Of a DNA stretch of 64,000 nucleotides, positions 17,096-26,910 are shown one piece after another. Both the position numbers and the translations under genes were made by a program. Source of the DNA: JALEFZ01 sp964564415 (GTDB lineage: Bacteria > Bacteroidota > Bacteroidia > J057). The first letter of the stretch is position 1; every line of letters starts with the position of its first letter. The notes below the pieces were generated by a model. The model saw only the letters and a program-made list of their open reading frames with translations, was not told the origin of the DNA and did no database searches. Where the stretch lies: positions 1 through 64,000 of the forward strand of contig CAZMAV010000004.1 of NCBI GenBank assembly GCA_964564415.1, written 5' to 3'.

Positions 17096-17758
17096 ATGAA
17101 AAGACAGCGATTACGACTTGTGCTTAGCTTCCTTTTTCTCAGCTTTGGCTTGTTGATGCCACATTTGGGAGAGGCACAGAAGAGGGACAAGGTCAGGACC
17201 AACTCTTATTATACCTATCAGGTGGATGGGGTCACCTACATGGCCGCCCGCCTGGATACGGTCTTGATTTCCAAAACTCCCCCGTCACAGCGTCAGTTGA
17301 GGAGAGGGAAGCGCAAACTGAGGAAATTCACCAAACTTAGATGGAATGTCCATAAGACCTTTCCCTATGCCGAAAAGGTAGGAGAAATCCTCCAGGAAGT
17401 GCAGGCAGAGATGGACCGCATGGAAGATGAAAAAGAACTAAAGGAGTACATCAAGGAAAAGGAACAATCACTCTTCGGAAAATATGAAAAGGACATCCGC
17501 AAAATGAGCCGTAGCCAGGGTAAAATTCTGGTTCAACTTGTGCACCGGCAGACAGGCGACTCGATGTACGACCTCATCAAATCTAACAAAAACGGTGCCT
17601 CCGCCCTTTTTTGGCAGTCAATCGGACTTATTTTCGGAATTAATCTAAAAAAGGAGTATGATCCCGAAGAGCAAGAAATGGTAGAATTTTTGGTCTCGGA
17701 CCTGGAGCAAGGAGGGTACAACATCGTTTTTAAAAAGTACAACTTCAGCCTGGATTGA
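17096..17758 (+). CDS. DUF4294 domain-containing exported protein
   Basis: The start at 17096 (MKRQRLRLVLSFLFLSF) gives a signal peptide; the upstream ATG adds 12 residues without benefit. The 220-residue protein matches the pattern I know for DUF4294. After YTYQVDGVTYMAARLDTVLI comes a charged helical region with NVHKTFPYAEKVGEIL. Later it reads MSRSQGKILVQLVHRQTGDSMYDLI and FWQSIGLIFGINLKKEYDPE. The family is widespread in Bacteroidota and uncharacterised; a periplasmic location is likely. It is a single gene. The following 625 nt hold no clear gene. Confidence 0.88.
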   Translation: MKRQRLRLVLSFLFLSFGLLMPHLGEAQKRDKVRTNSYYTYQVDGVTYMAARLDTVLISKTPPSQRQLRRGKRKLRKFTKLRWNVHKTFPYAEKVGEILQEVQAEMDRMEDEKELKEYIKEKEQSLFGKYEKDIRKMSRSQGKILVQLVHRQTGDSMYDLIKSNKNGASALFWQSIGLIFGINLKKEYDPEEQEMVEFLVSDLEQGGYNIVFKKYNFSLD

Positions 17759-18383
17759 AATAGGCAAGAGGTGATGAGATAGTGCTAGTGAAAAAAACAG
17801 CCTGGACTTTACATGTGGAACTTTTGACATTTAGACAAAAAACCTTTCGGGGAGTACAATTATTTCTAATCCCAAAAAATACTTTTAATGCCGCAAAGAA
17901 GGTAAAATCTAGGAAAATTATTGGCAGTTCTTCCAGGAACCTAACATGGCCGTCCCGAGTCCGAGTTTGCAAAAGTCTGAAAATAGTTCAATTTTCATGC
18001 ATATCCTTACAATCAATATTTGACGGGGGTATAAAAACTTTAGACATCTAAACCTTACTCATCAGGGCGGCCGGGAGGTCGCCTTTTCTTTGTACCTATA
18101 AACGGTGCCCTTGCCCCTCCTGCAAAAACAGACTAAAAAAAGTGTTCTGGGTATGGAATTTCTTCATGATGGCAGCTCTACATGTCTACATGGAGGATAG
18201 AGGGCAATAAAGGCCTCTTCTGGAGGTTTGTTTAGATATAAAATCCCTGCTTCTGGCTTATTTGCGATAAAGCGAAATTATTTTCTTCTATAAATAATTG
18301 TTAATTCATTGATACTGACCTCATGAATTGAAATTAATTCGATTTATTTGTTTGAGGAAAGGTGAATGGAAAGTCTTTGAGGG
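17759..18383. other. 625-nt region without a convincing gene
   Basis: Open frames here on either strand are short, lack signal or family features, and have unlikely composition (many Lys, Phe and Cys). The only structure I see is the hairpin at 18066-18087. AT-rich sequence from about 18260 probably holds the promoter of the 18384 operon; no exact TANNTTTG box is present. Confidence 0.6.
18066..18087 (+). terminator. Orphan intrinsic terminator
   Basis: GGCGGCC (18066-18072), loop GGGA, GGTCGCC (18077-18083), then TTTTCTTT. The stem is 7 bp with one G-T pair. It lies about 310 nt beyond the DUF4294 stop, so it ends either a long 3' untranslated region or an unannotated small RNA. Confidence 0.6.
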
Positions 18384-18851
18384 ATGCGAATCATCGGTAT
18401 AGGGATAGTGGCTTTTTTATGTTGGCTGGCATTCAGCAATTATTGGTATTTGTGCCGATTGATGAAGATATGCGGTACAGCATCAACTACCCATATTGAA
18501 GGGGCGCAGTTGGCAAATCCATCCTTTGAAGAGCTAAAAGAGACAGATGAAGCTCCACGAGGTAGGAAATTCTTGAGCCAATGGCTTTCTTTTGACGAAG
18601 AGAGCGGCAAACTCAGAGATGAGGATCAGCTTTCGGATTTCGTGCGCAAGTTGGACCTCGGCCTACAGGGAGCCCCTCCCCAATCGAAGATCTATATATC
18701 CGGTCCCAAAGGAGCAGCCTGGGCAAGCCGGGATTTTCTCCTTCGAATGGGTTTTGATGAGAAGCGGCTTAGGGTCTACCCAAATGCCACGAAGGCGGGA
18801 ACTGTCCCTCCCGGCAAAAACTGTAGGATCGATATTTATATTCAACCATAA
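18384..18851 (+). CDS. Small membrane-anchored protein of unknown function
   Basis: This 155-residue protein has one N-terminal hydrophobic segment (about 3-27, with a Trp/Tyr-rich edge), probably an uncleaved anchor. The remaining soluble domain ends in a motif-like stretch, SKIYISGPKGAAWASRDFLL. That stretch superficially recalls the NAD-binding GPxG loop of ferredoxin-reductase-like folds, but there is no room for the whole fold. An alternative is the compact OmpA-like alpha/beta fold (RVYPNATKAG ... NCRIDIYI resembles its terminal strand). Neither is secure. It lies 4 nt upstream of the coiled-coil/PAS gene, so the two are very probably co-translated partners. Confidence 0.7.
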   Translation: MRIIGIGIVAFLCWLAFSNYWYLCRLMKICGTASTTHIEGAQLANPSFEELKETDEAPRGRKFLSQWLSFDEESGKLRDEDQLSDFVRKLDLGLQGAPPQSKIYISGPKGAAWASRDFLLRMGFDEKRLRVYPNATKAGTVPPGKNCRIDIYIQP

Positions 18852-18855
18852 ACCC

Positions 18856-20883
18856 ATGGAAGAAATAGCACCATCCATACAGCTCAACCTCCTCCTTATC
18901 GGCGCCTTCCTCATCGGGGTGCTCATGACCTGGCTATACTGGAGGAGAAAGCAAGAACGGGCGATCAGCCATGCCATCTTTGACAGAGAAAGAGAGGTAG
19001 AAAAGCTACAGTCTGAGATGGACCTACTCGAAGTGGAAGGAGTGAAAGTCAGCCCCTCCGAATACCTCAGGAGTAAAAAATCCCAGCTCTTCCGAAAAGA
19101 CGAGAAAATCGCCCAACTCCAGCACGAACTGGACCACCTTCAGATCGAAGGCCAAAAGGTAAGCGCCTCTTACTATGTCATCAAAATGCAAAAGGAACTG
19201 GAGCAGAGGGACCAGCAAATTGCCGAACTGAAAAAAGAATTAAGCCGTGTGGAAGATGTAGGCCTTGCCTCAATGTCAAAGGGTGAGAAAGAATTCAGCA
19301 AAGCTAAGCAAGCCTACCAACAGGAGATAGAAGAAAAGGAGGAGGAAAACCAGGCACTCAGGAAAGAACTGAAGGCTGCCCTGACTTCACTAGAGACTGC
19401 CTCTCCCCCTAGCCTGACATGGGAGGAGAAGGAAGTATCTCCTGAAACTATTGAGAGAAAAAGCAAGCAAAAACTGATAGAGAAAGACGAAGAGATTTCA
19501 CGATTAACAGCAGCATTAGACTCCTTAACAATGAACAACGAAGACGGTACGCTACTCAAGCCCGAAGAAGCATTTCAGCGCCTCAAAGATCAATTGGCCC
19601 GGCGAAATGCAGAAATCGCCCGGCTACAAACCGAATTTGACCTGCTCGTAGACGCCGAAGGCATGCCAGAGGGTGAAAAGCTTTCTCCCAAGGAGGCTTT
19701 CAACCGACTCAGGGCAAGGCTGATGGACAAGGAGGCAGAACTCTCTGCTTTGAGACAAAAGATAGAGAATCCTCAAGTTCAAGTGTCTCCTTCGGAGGCC
19801 TTTGCCGCCATGCAGCGGGCCTCTCACGCAGAGGGAGAAGAGCAACAGACCATCAAACCCGTAGGCCAGGACCGGGAGTTGGGCCAACTGACTGAGGAGA
19901 TCAGCCAACTCCGCCAAAAATTGGAGGAAAAAGAGAGAAAAATCAAAGAACTTCAGGCCACAGCAAAGAGGCCTCAGGATGAATTGCCCGAAACAGAAAT
20001 TCAGCGAATCGCTTATGTTGCTCGTCTGGAAAGCCGTTTGCAACACAAAGAAAACGAAGTCTCTGACCTCAGGGCACAGTTGGGCCGCTATCATCTCGAA
20101 GGACAGGACTTGGAGATGCCTCCTACCCAACTGATCGAGAGCCAGCAGTCGACCATCGATACCTACGCCCGTGAAATCGAAGGATTAAAAGAGAAATTGG
20201 CTGCCTACCAGGCCCAGGAGAATAGCCTTCCCCCCGATTATCAGGAGGAGATGGAAAGAAAGGATGCCCGTATCGCCACTTTGCAGGAGGAAATTGAAAA
20301 ACTCAAAACCCCTCCAGCACCCCTCTCCCCTCCAGAGGAAGTCTATCCTGAACACGAAAATGACCTCGATGAGCAGAAGGACTGGTTTGCCATTCAGAAA
20401 GAGTATGAGTTGGATCCCAGCGACTCTGCCCAAAAAGAAAACCTAGAAAAAGAAGTGGAATTGCTGAGACAGGGCTTTGCCGAAATCGGCAAGAATTTTA
20501 CAGGTGGCCTGAAGGAATTTTTGCCCGCTTCTGTCTACGAAAAACTCATTGACCTCGACAATGAGGGAATTTCAATTTCTGACCAGGATGGCTATTTTCT
20601 GGTATTCAATCCCAGGTTGAGGGAATTGATCGGCTACAGCAGAGAGGAGGCCAACGATGAAAGTGAGTCCACCTTCCTCGAAAGGCTCTATCCCGATCCC
20701 AATTACAGGGCCATCGTAGGACGCAACATCGCCAGCATTCCCGAGGATGGGACCTTTCATAACAACAGAGCTGTGGTAACTACCAAAAGTGGTTTGATGC
20801 AGGAACTGGAAGTATCTTCTACTTCCTTCTTTTACCAGGGTAAAAAATACTACCTAAGCTACTATACAGAGGCTATGCCCTGA
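18856..20883 (+). CDS. Membrane-anchored repeat coiled-coil protein with C-terminal PAS domain
   Basis: The start at 18856 is chosen because it gives an N-terminal transmembrane helix (NLLLIGAFLIGVLMTWLYW) right after MEEIAPSIQ; the frame is open further upstream but overlaps the preceding gene. The 675-residue protein is a long coiled coil (about 35-540) built from an irregular repeat of about 35-42 residues. Each unit starts with a phrase like VSPSEYL or LSPKEAF and then runs into a heptad-rich arm (RKDEKIAQLQHELDHL). I count eight or nine copies. A PAS/PAC domain fills residues about 565-670 (ISISDQDGYFLVFNPRLRELIGYSREEA). No histidine kinase or cyclase output domain is present. It is probably a cytoplasmic sensor or scaffold; a terminator follows. 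Confidence 0.85.
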   Translation: MEEIAPSIQLNLLLIGAFLIGVLMTWLYWRRKQERAISHAIFDREREVEKLQSEMDLLEVEGVKVSPSEYLRSKKSQLFRKDEKIAQLQHELDHLQIEGQKVSASYYVIKMQKELEQRDQQIAELKKELSRVEDVGLASMSKGEKEFSKAKQAYQQEIEEKEEENQALRKELKAALTSLETASPPSLTWEEKEVSPETIERKSKQKLIEKDEEISRLTAALDSLTMNNEDGTLLKPEEAFQRLKDQLARRNAEIARLQTEFDLLVDAEGMPEGEKLSPKEAFNRLRARLMDKEAELSALRQKIENPQVQVSPSEAFAAMQRASHAEGEEQQTIKPVGQDRELGQLTEEISQLRQKLEEKERKIKELQATAKRPQDELPETEIQRIAYVARLESRLQHKENEVSDLRAQLGRYHLEGQDLEMPPTQLIESQQSTIDTYAREIEGLKEKLAAYQAQENSLPPDYQEEMERKDARIATLQEEIEKLKTPPAPLSPPEEVYPEHENDLDEQKDWFAIQKEYELDPSDSAQKENLEKEVELLRQGFAEIGKNFTGGLKEFLPASVYEKLIDLDNEGISISDQDGYFLVFNPRLRELIGYSREEANDESESTFLERLYPDPNYRAIVGRNIASIPEDGTFHNNRAVVTTKSGLMQELEVSSTSFFYQGKKYYLSYYTEAMP

Positions 20884-20908
20884 TCCTGATCCGCCAAATG
20901 AAATGCAT

Positions 20909-20945
20909 GAGCCACCCCTAAATAGGTTGGCTCGTGTTTTTTTTT
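20909..20945 (+). terminator. Intrinsic terminator after the coiled-coil/PAS gene
   Basis: GAGCCACC (20909-20916) pairs with GGTTGGCTC (20925-20933) with one bulged base, followed within three bases by nine T. Confidence 0.85.
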
Positions 20946-21002
20946 GCATCATTTGGAAAGCCCCTCCAGGCCATATTTGAATTTTATCTTGATCTTGATC
21001 CT

Positions 21003-22565
21003 ATGAAAAAGTATCCAATCGGTATTCAGGACTTTTCAGAATTACGGGTTGGTGGTTACCTCTATGTGGACAAAACCCAGTTGATCCACCAAATGATCAG
21101 CCGTGGCAAATACTATTTTCTTTCCAGATCAAGACGATTTGGTAAATCTCTCCTGATTTCTACCTTAAGATACCTCTTTGGGGGTCGAAGAGACCTATTC
21201 GAAAACACCTGGATCGGTCAGGAGTCTTCCTTTGAATGGAAGGAATATCCAGTTCTTCATTTCTCCTTCAATACCCTGGGATACGAAGACCTAGGTTTGG
21301 AAAAAGCCTTGAACCAAGAAATCGACCTCAAGGCTTAAAGTGTAGGACTTAAACTCGAACGAGAGGGCCTGAGTCAAAAATTTGAAGAACTCATACAGAA
21401 AATGGCCAGGAATCCTTCGCAGGTGGTTCTCCTCATTGATGAGTATGACAAACCCCTCGTCGATTATCTGAATAGCATACCTACAGCAAAGAGGCATCGT
21501 GAGGTGATGAAGACTTTTTTTTCTGTTATCAAGGATGCTGATCCCCATCTAAAATTCTTTCTCATAACAGGAGTTTCAAAATTCAGCAAGGTCTCCCTAT
21601 TTTCAGACCTTAACCATCTGCAGGATATAACTTTCCACCCAGGGTATGCTACCCTGACAGGATATACGCAGGAAGAAATCGATCATTACTTTTCATCTGA
21701 GTATGATCGACTTGCAGCCATCAACGATGTCGGGGTAAATGATGTCAAATCAAAAATAAAAAACTGGTATAATGGCTATCAATGGAAAGTAGGCAGTCCT
21801 ATCTATAACTCTTTTTCGGTATTAAATTTATTCGAATCCGGCCGTTTTGACAATTATTGTTGGGAAAGTTGAACCCCCAGTTTTTTGCTCAAACTACTGA
21901 GAAAAAAATTCAAATATGACCTTACAGAAATAGAGGTAGGTGATGCTTTGCTTCGCTCCTATACCCTTGACCACCTTGATTGGCGTAGTTTGCTATTCCA
22001 AACTGGATACCTAAGGCTCCATCGGCATGATGCTGACATGGATATCTATGTCTTGGGATATGCAAACCGTGAAGTGAGGGCTTCTATGTTTCAATACCTC
22101 CTTGCCGAATTCAGGGAAGGAAGTTATTTGGAAACATCCCCCCTATTCGCTCGGATCAAAAGAGCCTTGGACGGAGACGATATTCCCGCATTGATTCAGG
22201 CCATAGATGCTTTGTTTGCCGGTATTCTATATCAGATTTTCGATGCCAAAAAAGAAGCCTTCTTCCATGCTATCCTACACATTACTTTTCAAGGAATAGA
22301 CTTATGTACACAATTAGAGGTAAGCACAGCCGAAGGAAGGGTAGACTGCCTGATTCATGCACAAAATTCGATTTACGTCATAGAGTTTAAACTAGATGAA
22401 TCAGCAGATGAAGCTCTGGAACAAATAAAAGAGCGAAGATACGGATCACCCTACCTCAATCACGATGAGACGGCAATGGCACTGGGCATCAGCTTTTCAT
22501 CCAAAACCAAAAGGGTCTTCGAATGGAAGGTCCTGGAATATGAAAAGCTTTTATCCCAGTCCTGA
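21003..22565 (+). pseudogene. AAA-ATPase/PD-(D/E)XK nuclease-like gene with two in-frame stops
   Basis: Translation from 21003 (MKKYPIGIQDFSELR) gives the predicted AAA-ATPase family (PF09820) joined to a DUF1703-type PD-(D/E)XK nuclease domain. Landmarks are the degenerate P-loop SRSRRFGKSLLISTL, Walker B VVLLIDEYDKPLVDYL, GVSKFSKVSLFSDLN, and at the C-terminus GRVDCLIHA with VIEFKLD (nuclease core). The frame is otherwise intact for 520 codons but is broken by TAA at 21336-21338 and TGA at 21870-21872. The second replaces the Gly normally found before TPSFL in this family, so a single GGA to TGA change explains it. There are no frameshifts, which suggests recent loss. These proteins are common multi-copy genes of unclear role in Bacteroidota. 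Confidence 0.85.
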
Positions 22566-23906
22566 TCATTTAAAAAATTTCTCCACCTTGTGTACCGCAG
22601 AGGGAAGGGTAAAGACAACGACCCTGTCACCTGCCTCTATGAAGGTATCACCATCGGCGATAAAGCTCTCCTCTCCCCTGACGACCCCTGCAATGATGGC
22701 ATCCCTGGGAAATTTCAGCTTTTTGATCGGCAAATCTTTGATCTTACACCCTTGATGTACATTAAACTCCAGTACCTCGGACTCTACCCCGTGCAAACTG
22801 GTCAAGGCCTCCACCTTGCCCTCTCTTACATGGCGGAAAATCTCGTTGACCGTGATCATCTTTTTATTGATCAGGGTATCTATTCCGATATCCTGAGATA
22901 GGCTGATGTAATCGATGTTTTCTACCAGGGCAATGGTCCGCCTGACTCCATGGTTTTTGGCGACCAGGCAGGAAATAATGTTGGTTTCTGAATCTCCGGT
23001 TACTGAAATGAAGGCATCCATTTCCTCTATGCCTTCCTCTTCCAAAAATTCTACGTTGGATCCGTCTCCGTGAATGACCATGGTCTGGGCCAATTCTTCG
23101 GCCAGGTCAAAGCACTTGGCTTTATCGGCTTCGATCAGTTTGACGTGGTATTTGTCCTGTATCATTTTGGCAAATACTTTACCGATCAATCCTCCTCCAA
23201 GAATCATGATATTCTTGATCTCATAAGTTTCCTTGCCTGCATATTCAATTAGGTTGTCCACACAGTTGGGATGGCTGATAAAGTAAGCGTGGTCATTTCG
23301 CTTAAATACCGTATCACCTCGGGGAATGAGGGTCTTGTTTTTTCGCTGAATGGCTACCGCCGTAAACTTCAATTCGGGATTTATCTGAGCCGCTTCGATG
23401 AGGTTTTTGCCGACCAAAGGTGCATCTTCTTCGATCTTCAGCCCGGTGAGGGATAGCCTGCCTTCGCCAAACTCGAAGGAATCGGTAAGAGAAGAAATTT
23501 TGATCAGGCGAAAAATCTCTTTTGCAGCCAGATCTTCAGGAAAAACCATGGCGTCGATTCCCAATTTACGCATGTCTACCTTTTCTTCTTCCAACTGAAA
23601 TTCAGGGTTGGAAATGCGAACGATGGTCCGCTTGACCCCAAGGTGCTTACCAATGATGGAAACCGTAATGTTGGTTTCTTCAGAAGAGGTAGCAGCAATC
23701 ATAAGGTCGGACTCCTTAACCCCGGCTTCTTCCAGCAACTGAATGGAGAGGGCATTTCCCTTGAGAATGCGAACATCTATATGTGATTCGGCATGTGCCA
23801 GGCGATCATCGCTGCGGTCAATCAGCGTAATGTCGTGGTCTTCATGGCTCAGCATTTTTGCTACGTGGAAGCCTACCTCGCCGGCTCCTGCGATGACGAT
23901 TTTCAT
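22566..23906 (-). CDS. trkA: Trk potassium uptake protein TrkA
   Basis: This 446-residue peripheral membrane protein gates the TrkH/TrkG potassium channel in response to NAD(H) or nucleotide binding. It contains two RCK units. The first Rossmann domain starts KIVIAGAGEVGFHVAKML with an acidic residue ending the second strand (TLIDRSD), and is followed by an RCK-C domain. The second starts NIMILGGGLIGKVFAKM near residue 230 and is again followed by RCK-C, ending at the C-terminus. The length is normal. No trkH gene is in the window. It is convergent with the AAA-ATPase pseudogene, with the two stops adjacent. Confidence 0.95.
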   Translation of the reverse strand: MKIVIAGAGEVGFHVAKMLSHEDHDITLIDRSDDRLAHAESHIDVRILKGNALSIQLLEEAGVKESDLMIAATSSEETNITVSIIGKHLGVKRTIVRISNPEFQLEEEKVDMRKLGIDAMVFPEDLAAKEIFRLIKISSLTDSFEFGEGRLSLTGLKIEEDAPLVGKNLIEAAQINPELKFTAVAIQRKNKTLIPRGDTVFKRNDHAYFISHPNCVDNLIEYAGKETYEIKNIMILGGGLIGKVFAKMIQDKYHVKLIEADKAKCFDLAEELAQTMVIHGDGSNVEFLEEEGIEEMDAFISVTGDSETNIISCLVAKNHGVRRTIALVENIDYISLSQDIGIDTLINKKMITVNEIFRHVREGKVEALTSLHGVESEVLEFNVHQGCKIKDLPIKKLKFPRDAIIAGVVRGEESFIADGDTFIEAGDRVVVFTLPSAVHKVEKFFK

Positions 23907-24063
23907 GTTTGAATTTCCTTCATTGATTGAGGGGGCAAATTACGTTCTTTCTCGGTATGATGGAAAGAGGTTCTTGAATGTGACCCTATCACGGAAAAAT
24001 CCCCAATTTAGAGGCAAACCAATGCTACTAGGCGTAAAATAAAATATAGGACCGCGATTCCTT

Positions 24064-26250
24064 TTATTTCACCAGCAGCATTTCCCTGTACTTAGGGAAG
24101 GGCCAGTCTGCATCAGGGATAATGCCTTCCAGCAGGTCGATGCCCTCTCTACAGGCTCCAATGACCGGAAAGAGGTTTTTTCCTGCCATTCTGGCCTTTT
24201 TACCAAGATCTGTCTCCTTTCCCAGTTGTTCCCGGGCTTCTTTGAGCAGTCCTATTTGTACCCATAAGGCCTTTACGGCTTCTTCAGTTTGAGAAAGAAG
24301 ATTTTCTTCTATTAGGGTAATGAAACGATCCCCCCCAAGAGATTTTTTCTTTTCCCAAAGGTCTACCAAGGACTGTTGGTAGCTTTGAACCAGGGGAAAG
24401 ACCTGTGTCATTATGACTTCTTCGATCACCTGACCCTCCATCTCGACTTGGCGGAGGTATTTTTCCAGCAGGACTTCCTGGCGGGCTTTGGCTTCTTCTT
24501 TGGACATTACTTTCTGCCTTTCAAACAGGTTCAGGGCCTCTTCGGAGATCAGGGCGTCCAGGGCTTCCGGGGTCTGGGCAGTTGGGGAAAGCTTTCGCTT
24601 CTGGGCCAGCTTTTTCCATTCGGTGCTATAGCTGTCTCCCTCAAAACGAATGGACTTGCTGTCTATGATAAATTCGCGGAGCATGTCTACCACAGCTGCA
24701 TCCTGAGGGCGGCCCCGGTTCATCTTGGATTTTACCCGGATTCGGAAGTCTTCCAACTGCTCCGCCACAATGGTATTGAGCACGGTCATTGCCAAGGAAG
24801 AATTGGCGGAAGCTCCCACGGCCCGAAATTCGAATTTATTGCCTGTAAAAGCGAAGGGAGAGGTACGGTTACGATCGGTATTATCCAATAATAGCTCAGG
24901 AATACTTGCTATTCCCAGGTGCATGAGAAAGTCCACCTCTACGTTTTTTTTCTTGCGGGGAGGATGCTCGATGTCATTGAGAACCTTATCGAGCTGATGG
25001 CCCAAAAAAACCGAAATGATGGCTGGAGGAGCTTCGTGAGAGCCCAAGCGATGATCATTGCCGGCGGAGACTACCGAAGCTCTCAGCAGGTCAGCATACT
25101 GGTATACCGCTCGAATTACGGAGACAAAGAAGGAAAGAAAGACAAGGTTTTCCTCCGGCTTTTTACCAGGAGCCAGCAAGTTCTTGCCTGTGTTGGTACG
25201 AAGTGACCAGTTGTTGTGCTTGCCCGATCCGTTGATGCCCGCAAAGGGTTTTTCGTGGAGCAGGACCACAAAGTCATGCTTTTGGGCGATTCGGTCGATA
25301 AGGTCCATGATCATAAGGCCATGGTCGATGGCTACATTCATCCGCTCAAAGCGGGGGGCACACTCAAACTGTGCCGGAGCCACTTCATTATGGCGGGTCT
25401 TAAGGGGAATGCCCAGGCGATGAGATTCGTATTCCACCTCATTCATAAAGGCGTACACCCGCTCTGGTATTGCTCCAAAATAGTGGTCGTACAACTGCTG
25501 CCCCCTTGCTGGAGCAGCTCCAAAGAGGGTGCGCCCTGTCTGATAAAGATCAGGTCGCAAATAATAATATTGCTTGTCTATCAGAAAATATTCCTGCTCC
25601 AGGCCCAGGGTGGGACTGACTTTGTCCAGCTCCATGCCAAAAAAACGGCAAAGTTCAACCGAAGCCTTGTCGATCCGACTGATGGACTTGAGCAAGGGCA
25701 TCTTGTAGTCCAGGGATTTGCCTGTATAACTGACAAAAATGGTAGGAATACAGAGGGTAGTCCCAAAGGTGGTATCTAGGATAAAAACCGGGGAAGAAGA
25801 GTCCCAGGCCGTATAGCCCCGGGCCTCAAAGGTCGTCCTAAGCCCTCCACTCGGAAAGGAGGAAGCATCGGGTTCCTGCTGACTCAGCTCCCCGCCAGAA
25901 AATTTATCGATGGCTTCCCCTTCAAAAAAATCCAGAAAGGACTCGTGTTTTTCGGCAGTACGACCTGTAAGGGGCTGAAACCAGTGGGTAAAATGAGTGG
26001 CTCCCTTATCGATGGCCCAAGCTTTTATGCCTTCCGCTACAGGGGCAGCGATGCTGCTGTCCAACACCTCTCCATTTTCCATGGCATTGATGAGGGCCTG
26101 ATAGACCTGATCGGGAAGGTAACGCCGCATCACAGCCTTGTGAAACACATTTTCTCCAAAGATCTCCCTGGCACGAAGCTGTTTTTCATTCCTGACCTTG
26201 GGTGAGCGCTTCATTATGGCTTCGGAAGCCTTATACCTGGGATTCATCAT
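24064..26250 (-). CDS. glnN: Glutamine synthetase type III
   Basis: It makes glutamine from glutamate, ammonia and ATP. The 728-residue length and domain order identify the large type III form typical of Bacteroidota rather than GlnA type I. An N-terminal GSIII-specific region reads REIFGENVFHKAVMRRYLP. Next come THFTHWFQPLTG, the glutamate/metal site GLEQEYFLID, the EVAPAQFECAP and NGSGKHNNWSL blocks, and a long C-terminal helical region. A second Met at residue 13 is an alternative start. It lies 24 nt downstream of a NAD(P)-binding protein gene and is likely co-transcribed with it. Confidence 0.95.
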   Translation of the reverse strand: MMNPRYKASEAIMKRSPKVRNEKQLRAREIFGENVFHKAVMRRYLPDQVYQALINAMENGEVLDSSIAAPVAEGIKAWAIDKGATHFTHWFQPLTGRTAEKHESFLDFFEGEAIDKFSGGELSQQEPDASSFPSGGLRTTFEARGYTAWDSSSPVFILDTTFGTTLCIPTIFVSYTGKSLDYKMPLLKSISRIDKASVELCRFFGMELDKVSPTLGLEQEYFLIDKQYYYLRPDLYQTGRTLFGAAPARGQQLYDHYFGAIPERVYAFMNEVEYESHRLGIPLKTRHNEVAPAQFECAPRFERMNVAIDHGLMIMDLIDRIAQKHDFVVLLHEKPFAGINGSGKHNNWSLRTNTGKNLLAPGKKPEENLVFLSFFVSVIRAVYQYADLLRASVVSAGNDHRLGSHEAPPAIISVFLGHQLDKVLNDIEHPPRKKKNVEVDFLMHLGIASIPELLLDNTDRNRTSPFAFTGNKFEFRAVGASANSSLAMTVLNTIVAEQLEDFRIRVKSKMNRGRPQDAAVVDMLREFIIDSKSIRFEGDSYSTEWKKLAQKRKLSPTAQTPEALDALISEEALNLFERQKVMSKEEAKARQEVLLEKYLRQVEMEGQVIEEVIMTQVFPLVQSYQQSLVDLWEKKKSLGGDRFITLIEENLLSQTEEAVKALWVQIGLLKEAREQLGKETDLGKKARMAGKNLFPVIGACREGIDLLEGIIPDADWPFPKYREMLLVK

Positions 26251-26274
26251 ACCTGCTCTGCTTTATGAGACTGT

Positions 26275-26910
26275 TCAAAGGGGATGGGCAATGCCAACTC
26301 GCTGACGGACAAATTCGTTATTTTCCATCTCTTTTGTCATGAAGTCGGCTACATCCTGAACCGAAACTTCATTTTTTACTCCCTTGGGATAATAATTGAC
26401 CGCCGTTTTGTAGTTGCCACTGAGCTTCCCCTTGTGCATAAAGGAAGGGCAGACGATGGTCCAGTCCAAATCACTCTCTTTGAGGGCTTTGAATACACGC
26501 TTGTGATCCAAGGACACATTTTGAAGGTTGGGAGGAAAGCTCAAGGTGTCCATGATGAGGTAGTCTTCGCTATCCTGAAGGATACCAGCACCCGTAATGG
26601 TAATGAGGCGCTTGACATCTTCTCCCTTCATGGCCTCAATGACATTTTTAATGCCCCTGGAAAGAAAGGTGATGGGACCACTATATTTTCTAATTCCTAT
26701 GACAGAAAGGACTACATCCTGTTCCTTCATAGAGGCTTCAACTAGCATAGGATAGAGGACGTCTCCCTTGACCAGGGTGAGGTTTTTATGTTGAATGGGA
26801 TAATCTTTGATACTTCTTGCGAAGGCGGTTACCTCATGGCCTTTCTCCAGAGAGAATTCTACCAGGAGAGAACCCAACCTTCCATTGGCACCTATGACAA
26901 GGACTTTCAT
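26275..26910 (-). CDS. NAD(P)-binding atypical SDR (NmrA/YwnB-like) protein
   Basis: The start at 26910 is chosen because it yields the canonical dinucleotide-binding N-terminus MKVLVIGANGRLGSLLVEF; the open frame extends 44 codons upstream but that part is not Rossmann-like. The 211-residue protein has the NAD(P)H-binding PF13460 pattern. FARSIKDYP ends the second strand, VVLSVIG follows, then ITITGAGILQD, and SDLDWTIVCPSFM replaces the classical Tyr-x-x-x-Lys region. Such proteins are reductases or redox sensors. The location directly upstream of glutamine synthetase III suggests a shared transcript, but the substrate is unknown. Confidence 0.85.
   Translation of the reverse strand: MKVLVIGANGRLGSLLVEFSLEKGHEVTAFARSIKDYPIQHKNLTLVKGDVLYPMLVEASMKEQDVVLSVIGIRKYSGPITFLSRGIKNVIEAMKGEDVKRLITITGAGILQDSEDYLIMDTLSFPPNLQNVSLDHKRVFKALKESDLDWTIVCPSFMHKGKLSGNYKTAVNYYPKGVKNEVSVQDVADFMTKEMENNEFVRQRVGIAHPL

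Noticed and set aside
17782..18051. Short open frame of 89 codons
   Set aside because: Composition is unlike neighbouring genes, no motif, and the region is AT-rich and probably non-coding.
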